Below are positions 22,556-30,203 of a DNA stretch of 39,397 bases, piece by piece (position 1 is the first letter of the stretch; each line of letters starts with the position of its first letter). The stretch is from a virus: positions 1 to 39,397 of the IMG/VR virus record IMGVR_UViG_3300020601_000026; one strand, written 5' to 3'. The notes beneath the pieces were generated by a model. The model did no database searches. It was given only the letters and a program-made list of their open reading frames with translations, and was not told the DNA's origin. Both the position numbers and the translations under genes were made by a program.

Positions 22556-23886
22556 TGGACTTCTTTAAGTTAAGAGAAAACGCTGGAGAGTTTGGCACAG
22601 ACAAACTCAAAAAGAAATACGAGGATGACACTCCTGGTCAAAACGAAAAGTATCGCCCACCTACTAAGGCGGAGATCGATGCTGACAAGAAGAAGGATCA
22701 AAGAGGTAAGAAGCGTCCTTCTATGTCATATAAGAGCGCTAAGAAATCTGTATATAAAGGCATGATGGGCGGTCTTAAGAACGAATCAGTTGAGCAGCTC
22801 GACGAGTTGGATGCAAAGACTCAAAAGAAGTTCGTCGCTGGCGCAAAGGCTATGAAGGCATACGCTACGAAGAATGGTGGAGTCGATAAGGCAGACTTTA
22901 TGAAGGCTGCTAAAATGATGGACGACATCGCTCGCATCAATCTACTTCAAGCAGGTCCTATCCTTTCAAGACTGAATCGTTTTGTTGATGGATTGGATAC
23001 TGATGTCCGTGAGCGTATCTACGTTGAGCTTAAGAAGGTTGGTCTTGTAGAATCCATCAACGAAGAGCTTAAGGTATCTGATGGTGTAGCAAAGTGGATT
23101 ACTGATTTCCAAGCATCTGATGCTCCACAGTTCCAAGGTAAGTCTGACGACGAAAAGAAAAAGATGGCTATAGCTGCATTCATGGCGGCTAAGCAAAAAG
23201 ACGGTGGCGACGATAAGGAACCACAAAAGGATGAAAGCTCAAAGGCGGCCTTAATGAAGAAGCTTGCTAAATCGGCAGCCTCTTCCGAAAAAGGTAAAGC
23301 AAAAGTAACTTTGAAAAAGGCTCCTTGGGATAAGAAGAACGAATCGGTTCAAAAGGGAACTCATATTTCAGACGATCCAAAGGCTATGGCTAGAATAGAA
23401 AAATTCTTCAAAGGTTTGAAGCATCAGCCCAAAGGCAAAGATATGAAAGATATGTTTGGGTTCATGATGAAACAAATGGGTTATAACTCCAAGACCGGCC
23501 TTAAAGAAGATATGAACGAAAACGAAGATCTAGCAGAAGCTCCTGGCAAATATACAAAAAGAGGTGATAAAGAGCTGTATCAATGGGGTGACATCAATCA
23601 AGCTTTGATGTCTGCCGGCGCTAATATGCGAATTATCAGCAATGTATTGACTAAGCTTTCAAAGAAAGAAGTTGGTTTACACGAAGATCTAGCAGAAGCA
23701 GCCCCTAAGATTAAAGGTCCTTCCGTAAAAGGTGGAAAGATCATGGGAGTGCCAGGAAAAAAGCTAGGGCAGAAACTTGACATCGAGCCACAAGTTAGTG
23801 GTCTGAAATTGATGTTCAGAGTAACGAGTGACGATGGTTCGTTTAAGACCGTTGATGTTGCTGGTTTAGCTAAGATGGTAAAGTAA
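22555..23886 (+). CDS. Charged late protein with repeated LAEA motifs
   Basis: 443 residues, very rich in Lys, Asp and Glu. Recognisable modules of marine T4-like phage proteins are VAKWITDFQASDAPQFQG followed by SDDEKKKMAIAAFMAAK and a helical part near SVEQLDELDAKTQKKF. The motif EDLAEA appears twice (about residues 323 and 377), encoded by a 19-bp direct repeat. LAE and LDE would fit the cleavage preference of the T4 prohead protease gp21, so processing in the prohead is possible. MDFFKLRE at the start is a weaker targeting-peptide candidate. It overlaps the previous stop by one base. Confidence 0.65.
   Translation: MDFFKLRENAGEFGTDKLKKKYEDDTPGQNEKYRPPTKAEIDADKKKDQRGKKRPSMSYKSAKKSVYKGMMGGLKNESVEQLDELDAKTQKKFVAGAKAMKAYATKNGGVDKADFMKAAKMMDDIARINLLQAGPILSRLNRFVDGLDTDVRERIYVELKKVGLVESINEELKVSDGVAKWITDFQASDAPQFQGKSDDEKKKMAIAAFMAAKQKDGGDDKEPQKDESSKAALMKKLAKSAASSEKGKAKVTLKKAPWDKKNESVQKGTHISDDPKAMARIEKFFKGLKHQPKGKDMKDMFGFMMKQMGYNSKTGLKEDMNENEDLAEAPGKYTKRGDKELYQWGDINQALMSAGANMRIISNVLTKLSKKEVGLHEDLAEAAPKIKGPSVKGGKIMGVPGKKLGQKLDIEPQVSGLKLMFRVTSDDGSFKTVDVAGLAKMVK
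23522..23540 (+). repeat. 19-bp direct repeat, copy 1
   Basis: ACGAAGATCTAGCAGAAGC, identical to the segment at 23681-23699 in the same frame, encoding EDLAEA. Together the pair spans 178 bases. Confidence 0.9.
23681..23699 (+). repeat. 19-bp direct repeat, copy 2
   Basis: Second copy of the repeat at 23522-23540, identical over 19 bases and in the same reading frame. The sequences around the two copies differ, so this looks like a repeated peptide tag rather than a duplicated domain. Confidence 0.9.
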
Positions 23887-24116
23887 TGAAGTCTTTTCTA
23901 GATTATACTAAGGAAGGTTCAGAAACCTGGGAAGCAGGTTACAAGAGAAGAGTCGTTAAGACTACGAAACCTGAACATAAAGAGAAGGGGCTTAACTGGA
24001 GGATCAAAGGTAAGGATCGTCCGGAGATATCTATAAAGCTCTATAAAGATAAGCCATCGCAGCAAGAATTTAATAAACAAATGAAGCGCGTGGCAGGTCA
24101 TGAGTTTGGAGGCTAA
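23886..24116 (+). CDS. Small basic late protein
   Basis: 76 residues, basic. It starts MKSFLDYTKEGSETWEAG, another capsid-targeting-like peptide, followed by KRRVVKTTKPEHKEKG and IKGKDRPEISIKLYKD. No known fold. The ATG overlaps the previous stop (TAATG), and the frame ends within the ribosome-binding site of the next gene. Confidence 0.65.
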   Translation: MKSFLDYTKEGSETWEAGYKRRVVKTTKPEHKEKGLNWRIKGKDRPEISIKLYKDKPSQQEFNKQMKRVAGHEFGG

Positions 24117-24117
24117 G

Positions 24118-24471
24118 GTGAAAAAATTCAATAGTTATAATCAAGACGTAGTGGATCAATACTGTGAAGAGTGTGATCTTTACGAGAATCTTGAAATCAC
24201 TGAAGCCGAATATCAGGGTAAGAAAGTTAAACTAAATGATCCGTTTAGAACGTCGGGTGGTCCTAAAAAGTTTGCAGTATACACTAAGAACGATAGTGGT
24301 AATGTTGTTATTGTACGCTTTGGTGACCCTAAAATGGAAATCAAAAGAGACGACCCAGCTCGTCGAAAGTCTTTCCGTGCCAGACATAACTGTGACAATC
24401 CTGGACCAAAATGGAAAGCCCGATACTGGAGTTGTTACCAGTGGCGAGGCGGAGCAAAAGTAGATAACTAG
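24118..24471 (+). CDS. Conserved marine-phage-type protein (AEYQGKKV family)
   Basis: 117 residues from a GTG at 24118, chosen because GGAGG lies 5 bases upstream; an in-frame ATG at 24100 is less well placed. The core AEYQGKKVKLNDPFR, KKFAVYTKND, VVIVRFGDP, DDPARRKSFRARHNCDNPGP, KARYWSCYQW matches a small protein widely seen in marine T4-like phages. Its function is unknown to me; the two C-terminal cysteines and basic surface suggest nucleic acid or metal binding. LEITE just before the core could be a protease cut. Confidence 0.75.
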   Translation: MKKFNSYNQDVVDQYCEECDLYENLEITEAEYQGKKVKLNDPFRTSGGPKKFAVYTKNDSGNVVIVRFGDPKMEIKRDDPARRKSFRARHNCDNPGPKWKARYWSCYQWRGGAKVDN

Positions 24472-24484
24472 GGGATTAACTACC

Positions 24485-24847
24485 ATGGCAACTAAACGCG
24501 AGCAAGAACTGCTCACAAAACTATCAGACAAATTTGATGTACACATGGAACAAACCGCCCATGATCAAAAGAGAATGATAGTGATGGAAGAGAAGCTAGA
24601 TAAACTAGCCGACGCTGTTGTTTCCATCGCAAGAGCTGAAGAAAAGATTTCTGTTCTCATTGAGGATACGCGTGATATAAAAACTAGCGTGGATGAGAAC
24701 ACTAAAAAGATCCATGAACTTGAACTAACTTCGTCAGCCAACTCTGCTGATCTGAAAACATTAGGCAAGTTCTTCTGGATGGTCGCTGCGGCGGCAATCA
24801 CAATCTGTGCCGGAGCAATATCAATGGCACTTGGAATACTAGAGTAA
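24485..24847 (+). CDS. Coiled-coil protein with C-terminal membrane anchor
   Basis: 120 residues. Residues 5-80 are a heptad-rich coiled coil (ELLTKLSDKFDVHMEQ, VMEEKLDKLADAVVSI), and residues about 97-117 (FFWMVAAAAITICAGAISMA) form a membrane helix, so it is tail-anchored. The architecture resembles XhlA-type lysis-associated proteins and some phage envelope proteins. Because spanin genes lie downstream in the same late region, a lysis role is plausible but not proven. AGGGG lies about 10 bases before the ATG. Confidence 0.7.
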   Translation: MATKREQELLTKLSDKFDVHMEQTAHDQKRMIVMEEKLDKLADAVVSIARAEEKISVLIEDTRDIKTSVDENTKKIHELELTSSANSADLKTLGKFFWMVAAAAITICAGAISMALGILE

Positions 24848-24863
24848 TTAAAGGAGCACTCAA

Positions 24864-25499
24864 ATGTCGCTAGACAACGAACTTAAGAGTATCGCTCAAG
24901 CGTATTTGAGCATGCTTGACGAAAAGAAAATGGCCAAAGAAAATGATGATGAGGACAAGGTTGATTGTCCTAAGTGTGAAGGCAAAGGATGCGATCATTG
25001 CGATGACAAAGGTTATCATATGAAAAAAGATGAAGCAATGGATCCTGTCAACAAAAAGGCCGTTAAAAAAGATTTTGACGATCGTAAAGATAAAGACATC
25101 GATAACGACGGAGACGTCGATGATTCTGATGAGTATCTTCACAAGCGTCGTAAGGCAATATCAAAATCAGTCAAGAAGGAATCCTATGATTGGGATACTA
25201 TTCTTGAGATGAGCGATGACGAACTCGATGCATTTATCGATAGTCTTCCAGAGTCTGCAATTGATCAACTCACGAAAGAGTTTGAAGCGATCAGTGAAGC
25301 AGCTTCCGCTCAGATGAAACCAAAGCCTGAGGATCAAGAGAAGCTTGAACCACGCGCAGCTGGTGAAAAGGATTTTGCCGATAAGCATAAGGTTGACGTA
25401 AAGGATAATCCTGAGACTAAAAAGCAGGATGGTTCTGAAAAGGTTAAACAAGCTGCTGGTCGTAAAGGCGATAAAAGACTAAAGGACGTTCGTAAGTAA
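24864..25499 (+). CDS. Acidic protein with DnaJ-type zinc knuckle and EF-hand-like loop
   Basis: 211 residues, strongly charged. CPKCEGKGCDHCDDKG (residues 34-49) is a CxxCxGxGCxxC zinc motif of the DnaJ type. DIDNDGDVDDSDEYL near residue 74 fits a calcium-binding DxDxDG loop. MSDDELDAFIDSLPES and LTKEFEAISEAA follow, and ISEA could be a prohead protease site. The rest is a low-complexity charged tail. Likely a virion or core protein; function not known. AAGGAG stands upstream of the ATG. Confidence 0.7.
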   Translation: MSLDNELKSIAQAYLSMLDEKKMAKENDDEDKVDCPKCEGKGCDHCDDKGYHMKKDEAMDPVNKKAVKKDFDDRKDKDIDNDGDVDDSDEYLHKRRKAISKSVKKESYDWDTILEMSDDELDAFIDSLPESAIDQLTKEFEAISEAASAQMKPKPEDQEKLEPRAAGEKDFADKHKVDVKDNPETKKQDGSEKVKQAAGRKGDKRLKDVRK

Positions 25500-25505
25500 C
25501 CAATA

Positions 25506-25525
25506 AATATCAGTATAATGATATT
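25506..25525 (+). repeat. Small inverted repeat before the gene at 25543
   Basis: AATATCA and TGATATT, 7 bp arms around GTATAA. It overlaps CAATAAATA, a one-mismatch late-promoter box. It might form a hairpin in the leader or be an operator; nothing proves either. Confidence 0.4.
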
Positions 25526-25542
25526 ATTGAGGTTACGCAATT

Positions 25543-25911
25543 ATGAAGTCTTTTGATGAATTGAATGATGAAAACTTTTTGGAGTTTGCTGCAAAGTATT
25601 ATAGTAATCCGCAGTGTACTTCAGAAGAAGAGTTTTATGATGACTTAAACCGTTTTAAGTATTTGAAACGATTGATGAAAAGGTATTTTGACAAGGGGGA
25701 TCTGCAGGAAAGATTGATACTAAATCACATTATTATACTATACAATGTGTTTGGTATTCCTGCAGCAAACCGCATGATGTTCTATAAGTTTGAACCTCAT
25801 TGCTGGCCCCTTATTAAAACCTTTCTTATCTTTCTTCATTACCTTAAGACGAATGAGTATAACGACATTCCTCTTGACGAAAATGTTATAGAGGTACTAA
25901 GGAATCTATAA
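25543..25911 (+). CDS. Conserved late hypothetical protein
   Basis: 122 residues, helical: FLEFAAKYYSNPQCTSEEEFYDDLNRFKYLKRLMKRY, then LILNHIIILYNVFGIPAANRMMFYK and WPLIKTFLIFLHYLKTNEY. This pattern belongs to a small family I associate with marine T4-like phages, near structural genes. The function is unknown. The hydrophobic stretch at 60-76 is a buried helix or weak membrane helix. Its stop overlaps the next start (TAATG). Confidence 0.72.
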   Translation: MKSFDELNDENFLEFAAKYYSNPQCTSEEEFYDDLNRFKYLKRLMKRYFDKGDLQERLILNHIIILYNVFGIPAANRMMFYKFEPHCWPLIKTFLIFLHYLKTNEYNDIPLDENVIEVLRNL

Positions 25912-26492
25912 TGGGCATTGTTTCTAGAGCAGCAGATGTATATTACACATACAGATTCATTCGCACGTTGGTCACACCGTGGGAAGAACTGGATGCCTAT
26001 AAGTTAGGTCTTATTGACGGAAACGGAAAGAACCTAAAGAAACCTTCTACGTCTGAGGAAAAGGATTCATACAGCGTATTCTTTAGACTCGTATTTAATA
26101 TCAAAAGAATTTTAGAAAAGTTGCCGTTCGGTAAGAGTCGTATCTCTTCCTATGCCGCAGCTTTGTTTTTGCTCAAGGAACACACTAAGATGTCCGATGA
26201 GCAAATGGCCCATGCTTTTGCCGAGGTAGGAATAGACATTGATAGTCTACTTGCTGAGGATAACGCGTGGCACGTACAAGAGAATAACACACTATCTCCT
26301 GGTGTGTTTAAGTTGGCGCAGGATATCGCTAGTCCACTGACTGGTGAAATGATTGCTCGTAAAGGAACTACTGTTTTAGTTGACGAAGGGACAGAACCGT
26401 CAGGTCTTGTCTTAGGCGAAAGTATATATAAAATTAAGCATGTTCAAACTAAGCAGGACATATTTGTATCTTCCGGAGACTTGTTGCGATGA
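25911..26492 (+). CDS. Putative structural protein of marine T4-like phages
   Basis: 193 residues. VYYTYRFIRTLVTPWEELDAYKLGLID, then SEEKDSYSVFFRLVFNIKRILEKLPFG and SYAAALFLLKEHT form a helical N-terminal half. The C-terminal half (LSPGVFKLAQDIASPLTGEMIARKGTTVLVDEG, GLVLGESIYKIKHVQTKQDIFVSSGDL) is beta-rich. I associate this layout with a conserved, virion-linked protein in marine T4-like phages. It overlaps both neighbours by one to four bases. Confidence 0.7.
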   Translation: MGIVSRAADVYYTYRFIRTLVTPWEELDAYKLGLIDGNGKNLKKPSTSEEKDSYSVFFRLVFNIKRILEKLPFGKSRISSYAAALFLLKEHTKMSDEQMAHAFAEVGIDIDSLLAEDNAWHVQENNTLSPGVFKLAQDIASPLTGEMIARKGTTVLVDEGTEPSGLVLGESIYKIKHVQTKQDIFVSSGDLLR

Positions 26493-27004
26493 AAAATTTT
26501 AGCTTTTGGGTAGCTACTATGGATGAAGAATTACAAGAAGCTGCTGCTCCTCGTTGGAAAAGAGCTGGTCCTAATGGCGAAATACAAGCTACTATCGGTG
26601 GAAAGAAATATCAAATAGAAAAAGCACTAGACCACAACGAACGCCATAAAGGCGAGTGGAAAGTTATGGTTTGGGATAAGCGTAGACGAGACTGGGAGTG
26701 GGAAACCACTGAGTACAGTAAAGCCAACGCTAAAGCTTGGATTATGGATAGACTAAAAGAAGAAACCATTGATGAAGATAGTCCTTGCTGGGATGGTTAT
26801 AAGCAAGTCGGTACTAAGAAAAAGGGAAAAAGAACAGTTCCCAACTGTGTACCAGAAGATGCACCCGTAAACGCGGTCGGTACGGACGGTGGCGTTGATC
26901 TGAACCCAACAGGTCGCCCCGTGAAAATGGATCGCAGGTCTAGGTGGGACGTGAGCAAGTTGTTCCGTCGTGCAAATGGACCTAAAAAGAAACAGGAGAA
27001 ATAG
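26489..27004 (+). CDS. Late virion-type protein with CWDGYKQVG...VPNCVP module
   Basis: 171 residues, basic. After a leader MKNFSFWVATMDEELQEAA, a beta-rich domain (GEIQATIGGKKYQIEKALD, WKVMVWDKRRRDWEWETTEY) leads to DSPCWDGYKQVGTKKKGKRT then VPNCVPEDAPVNAVGTDG. The cysteine-bracketed module and the 'NAVGTDGG' end recur in virion proteins of marine T4-like phages. LQEAA may be a protease site. Function unknown. It overlaps the previous gene by 4 bases. Confidence 0.7.
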   Translation: MKNFSFWVATMDEELQEAAAPRWKRAGPNGEIQATIGGKKYQIEKALDHNERHKGEWKVMVWDKRRRDWEWETTEYSKANAKAWIMDRLKEETIDEDSPCWDGYKQVGTKKKGKRTVPNCVPEDAPVNAVGTDGGVDLNPTGRPVKMDRRSRWDVSKLFRRANGPKKKQEK

Positions 27005-27005
27005 A

Positions 27006-27125
27006 ATGATTGACGTACTTATCTGGGTAGCAGTTGGCGCATTTATCGGTTGGAACTTTCCTCAACCGTTTTGGGCAAAGGCCATCCAAAATAAAGTTAT
27101 GAGCGTTCTTAAAAGAGACGTATAA
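27006..27125 (+). CDS. Small membrane protein upstream of spanins
   Basis: 39 residues, MIDVLIWVAVGAFIGWNFPQPFW with one membrane helix and a basic C-terminus (NKVMSVLKRDV). It overlaps the i-spanin start (TAATG). CAGGAG lies about 10 bases before its ATG, over the previous stop. A place just before the spanins fits a lysis regulator or small holin, but one helix and no known motif leave this open. Confidence 0.6.
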   Translation: MIDVLIWVAVGAFIGWNFPQPFWAKAIQNKVMSVLKRDV

Positions 27126-27505
27126 TGTTTGGTGGATTGAAGGTTTATTTGATTATGGGATCAGTGTTGGCGACGGTTGCCGTAGGTGGTTACTTTTACT
27201 ATAAAGACACTCAGGCTCAGATCAAACTATTAACTGAAAACGCAGCAAAACTAGAAACAGCAGTTGACGCCCAGGAAGTCGTAATAGACCAAATGGAACA
27301 AACTGCGGCAAGGCAAGCTGAGCTAAACACTCAGCTTAACGAGTCTTTACAAGCAGCAGAATCCTATCAGGATGAGCTATTGAATAAACTTCAGGAACAC
27401 GACCTTACTCGCTTGGCGATTCGTAAACCTGGACTAATCGAAAGTAGAATTAATGATGCAACCAAAAAACTATTTGACGATCTCGAGTCTGCTACTAGCA
27501 ACTAG
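27125..27505 (+). CDS. Putative i-spanin (Rz-like)
   Basis: 126 residues. An N-terminal membrane helix (LIMGSVLATVAVGGYFYYK, 9-27) is followed by a long periplasmic coiled coil (KLLTENAAKLETAVDAQEVV...LQAAESYQDELLNKLQEH), the usual Rz arrangement. The next gene, a small outer-membrane lipoprotein, starts inside its 3' end, as in Rz/Rz1 pairs. The pair would fuse the inner and outer membranes at lysis. This implies a Gram-negative host. Confidence 0.8.
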   Translation: MFGGLKVYLIMGSVLATVAVGGYFYYKDTQAQIKLLTENAAKLETAVDAQEVVIDQMEQTAARQAELNTQLNESLQAAESYQDELLNKLQEHDLTRLAIRKPGLIESRINDATKKLFDDLESATSN

Positions 27506-27839
27506 TGTACTCGGTGGCTGCGCACTGTTCTCTCCACAAGAGAAGATAGTAACCGTACCTCAGATCATAGAAAAAGATATCCCATTGGCTGATAGACCAA
27601 AAGGTCTTTCTTTGGCCGACGTTGAGTTTTTTGTTGTCACCGCCGAGAACTATGATGAGTTCGAAAGTCGTTTTACGGATGAGAACGGCCAATTGGTATT
27701 CGTTGCTATGTCAGTCCGCGGCTACGAGGCAATGTCCTTGAACATGGCCGAACTTCGTAGGTACATACTTCAGCAAAAAGAAGTCATTGTTTACTACGAA
27801 AATTCTTTAGAAAAAAATACGAAAAAAGACACACAATAG
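27453..27839 (+). CDS. Putative o-spanin lipoprotein (Rz1-like)
   Basis: 128 residues. The signal peptide ends in a lipobox LGGC with Cys23 (SSLLLATSVLGGC). The mature part contains EKIVTVPQIIEKDIPLADRP, moderately proline-containing near the start, and a C-terminal helix (AELRRYILQQKEVIVYYENS). It overlaps the i-spanin gene by 53 bases in another frame, as expected for o-spanins, though it is longer than the lambda Rz1. It is the last gene of the late block; the next promoter begins 3 bases after its stop. Confidence 0.78.
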   Translation: MMQPKNYLTISSLLLATSVLGGCALFSPQEKIVTVPQIIEKDIPLADRPKGLSLADVEFFVVTAENYDEFESRFTDENGQLVFVAMSVRGYEAMSLNMAELRRYILQQKEVIVYYENSLEKNTKKDTQ

Positions 27840-27841
27840 GG

Positions 27842-27870
27842 TTTACATCCTAGCCTTTTTGTGGTATAAT
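27842..27870 (+). promoter_or_regulatory. Sigma70/early-type promoter for nrdA-nrdB
   Basis: TTTACA (27842-27847), 17-bp spacer ending TTTGTGG, TATAAT (27865-27870), an extended -10. It gives a leader of about 25 bases with TGGAG before nrdA. Confidence 0.87.
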
Positions 27871-27902
27871 AGTCTTATCATTTAGAAAATTGGAGTCACT
27901 TG

Positions 27903-30194
27903 ATGGCAGATAATATTTTTGTTACTAAAAGGGACGGCCGAACTGAGCCGTTCGACCTTGATAAAGTCCATAAAGTACTCGAGTGGGCAACTGCAGATAT
28001 CACTGGCGTGTCTATATCAGAGATTGAAATCAAGGCAAATATTCAGTTATACGATAAGATCCCAGCCTATGACATTCATGAGCTTTTAATCAAATCGGCG
28101 GCAGAGCTGATATCTGATAGAACGATTAACTATCAGTATGTTGCCTCACGTCTAATTAACTACAAGTTGCGTAAAGAGGTTTATGGTCAATACGAACCTT
28201 GGCCCTTGGCTCAACTTATCATTGAGAACGTATCCCGTGGTGTATACGATGGATCCATCATGGAGGAATATACCCGTGATGAGATAGATCAATTAGGATC
28301 ATACATCAAACACGAACGTGACGATATGTTTACATTTGTTGGTATGGAACAGTTCCGTGGCAAGTATCTCGTGCAGGACCGTAGGACCAAAGAATACTAC
28401 GAAACTCCGCAGATGCTGTATATGATGATTGCGGCCACACTGTTTATAAACTATCCAAAAGATACCCGTATGAAATGGGTAAAGGAGTTTTATGATGCAA
28501 TCTCACAATTTTACATTTCTTTACCGACTCCAATTATGGCTGGCGTGCGTACACCTACTCGTCAGTTCTCGTCATGTGTCCTTATTGAAAGCGGAGATAG
28601 CTTGGATTCAATCAACGCCACGTCGACGTCGATTGTTCGGTACATTTCTAAGAAGGCTGGAATCGGCATTGCCGCAGGCAGTATCAGAGCACTCGGAGCT
28701 AAGATTGGAGATGGTTCGATTGTACACACAGGACTTATCCCTTTTCTTAAGTACTTCCAGGCTGCGGTCAAATCGTGTAGTCAGGGAGGAGTGCGCGGCG
28801 GTGCAGCAACTGTATATCTCCCAATCTGGCATTTAGAGTTCGAGGATCTTGTAGTACTTAAAAACAACAAGGGTACCGAAGAGAACCGAGTCCGTCATAT
28901 GGACTACGCGTTTCAGTTCAATAAACTGATGTATGAAAGGCTACTATCAGGTGGTAACATTACGTTCTTTTCGCCTGATGATGTCCCTGGACTATACGAA
29001 GCATTCTATGCGGACCAAGACAAGTTTCGTGAGTTATACGAAAAGTATGAGCGCAAGACATCCATTCGTAAAAACTCTATGCCAGCGATTGATGTCTTTA
29101 GTCAGTTCATCAAGGAGAGAAAGGACACTGGTAGAATCTACCTAATGAATGTCGACCATGCAAACGATCACGGCGCGTTCAAATCAGACCTTGCTCCAAT
29201 CAGGCAGTCAAATCTATGTTGTGAGATTGATCTTCCAACTAAACCATTAAACTCAGCAAACGACGACGAGGGTGAGATCTCGCTGTGTACGTTATCAGCA
29301 ATTAACTGGGGACTCATTAATGAACCTAAAGACTTTGAAAAATACTGTAATCTCGCCGTTAGATCGCTGGATGCTCTTCTCGATTACCAAGCTTATCCTG
29401 TTAAAGCAGCCGAAGTTTCCACACGGAACCGTCGTCCTCTTGGGATTGGTATTATTAACCTTGCTTACTTTTTGGCGAAAAGAGGATTGGGATATAACGA
29501 AGAAGCATTGGCCACTATTGATGAATACGCTGAGGCATGGTCATATTACCTAATCAAGGCATCTGCTGATTTAGCAGCAGAGCAAGGATCCATTCCATTG
29601 ATCAACGAATCAAAGTATGGTGACGGAGTTCTTCCTGTTGACACCTATAAGAAGGATGTTGATGAACTCGTCAAACCTAAACAGAGAATGGATTGGAAAG
29701 GTCTACGAAAGCAACTGAAAACATCAGGCATTCGTAACTCTACTCTGATGGCGTTGATGCCAGCAGAAACATCTGCTCAGATATCCAACTCCACGAATGG
29801 TATTGAACCACCTCGTGCGTTGGTATCGTATAAGCAGTCAAAGGATGGTGTAATGGCTCAGGTAGTTCCTGGGTACCACCATCTTAAAAATAAGTACGAT
29901 CTGCTGTGGGATCAAAAATCTCCACAGGGTTACCTTAAGATTTGTGCAGTACTACAGAAGTATATCGATCAGGGAATATCCGTGAACACGAGTTATAATC
30001 CTGAGCACTTTGATGAAGGTAAGGTACCTATGTCTGAAATGATTAAAGACATTGTTACTTTTTACAAGTATGGTGGTAAGCAACTATATTATAACAACAC
30101 TTACGATGGATCCGGTGAGTTCAAGGAAGAAGCATTAGTGGAACTTGAGTCAGCCGCAATAGATGATGAGCACTGTGATAGCTGCGTCATATAA
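27903..30194 (+). CDS. nrdA: Class Ia ribonucleotide reductase large subunit
   Basis: 763 residues from ATG 27903 (GGAG 7 bases upstream). Residue numbering matches E. coli NrdA: Cys225 and Cys462 form the active-site redox pair, N437/C439/E441 lie in NLCCEID, and the C-terminal shuttle pair is CDSC near the end. The N-terminal 95 residues (VTKRDGRTEPFDLDKVHKVL...) are an ATP-cone regulatory domain. TLMALMPAETSAQISNSTNG is the conserved substrate-binding segment. The enzyme makes dNDPs from NDPs with NrdB, using the glutaredoxin downstream. Catalytic residues are complete; it should be functional. Confidence 0.97.
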   Translation: MADNIFVTKRDGRTEPFDLDKVHKVLEWATADITGVSISEIEIKANIQLYDKIPAYDIHELLIKSAAELISDRTINYQYVASRLINYKLRKEVYGQYEPWPLAQLIIENVSRGVYDGSIMEEYTRDEIDQLGSYIKHERDDMFTFVGMEQFRGKYLVQDRRTKEYYETPQMLYMMIAATLFINYPKDTRMKWVKEFYDAISQFYISLPTPIMAGVRTPTRQFSSCVLIESGDSLDSINATSTSIVRYISKKAGIGIAAGSIRALGAKIGDGSIVHTGLIPFLKYFQAAVKSCSQGGVRGGAATVYLPIWHLEFEDLVVLKNNKGTEENRVRHMDYAFQFNKLMYERLLSGGNITFFSPDDVPGLYEAFYADQDKFRELYEKYERKTSIRKNSMPAIDVFSQFIKERKDTGRIYLMNVDHANDHGAFKSDLAPIRQSNLCCEIDLPTKPLNSANDDEGEISLCTLSAINWGLINEPKDFEKYCNLAVRSLDALLDYQAYPVKAAEVSTRNRRPLGIGIINLAYFLAKRGLGYNEEALATIDEYAEAWSYYLIKASADLAAEQGSIPLINESKYGDGVLPVDTYKKDVDELVKPKQRMDWKGLRKQLKTSGIRNSTLMALMPAETSAQISNSTNGIEPPRALVSYKQSKDGVMAQVVPGYHHLKNKYDLLWDQKSPQGYLKICAVLQKYIDQGISVNTSYNPEHFDEGKVPMSEMIKDIVTFYKYGGKQLYYNNTYDGSGEFKEEALVELESAAIDDEHCDSCVI

Positions 30195-30203
30195 GGAAAG
30201 CAC

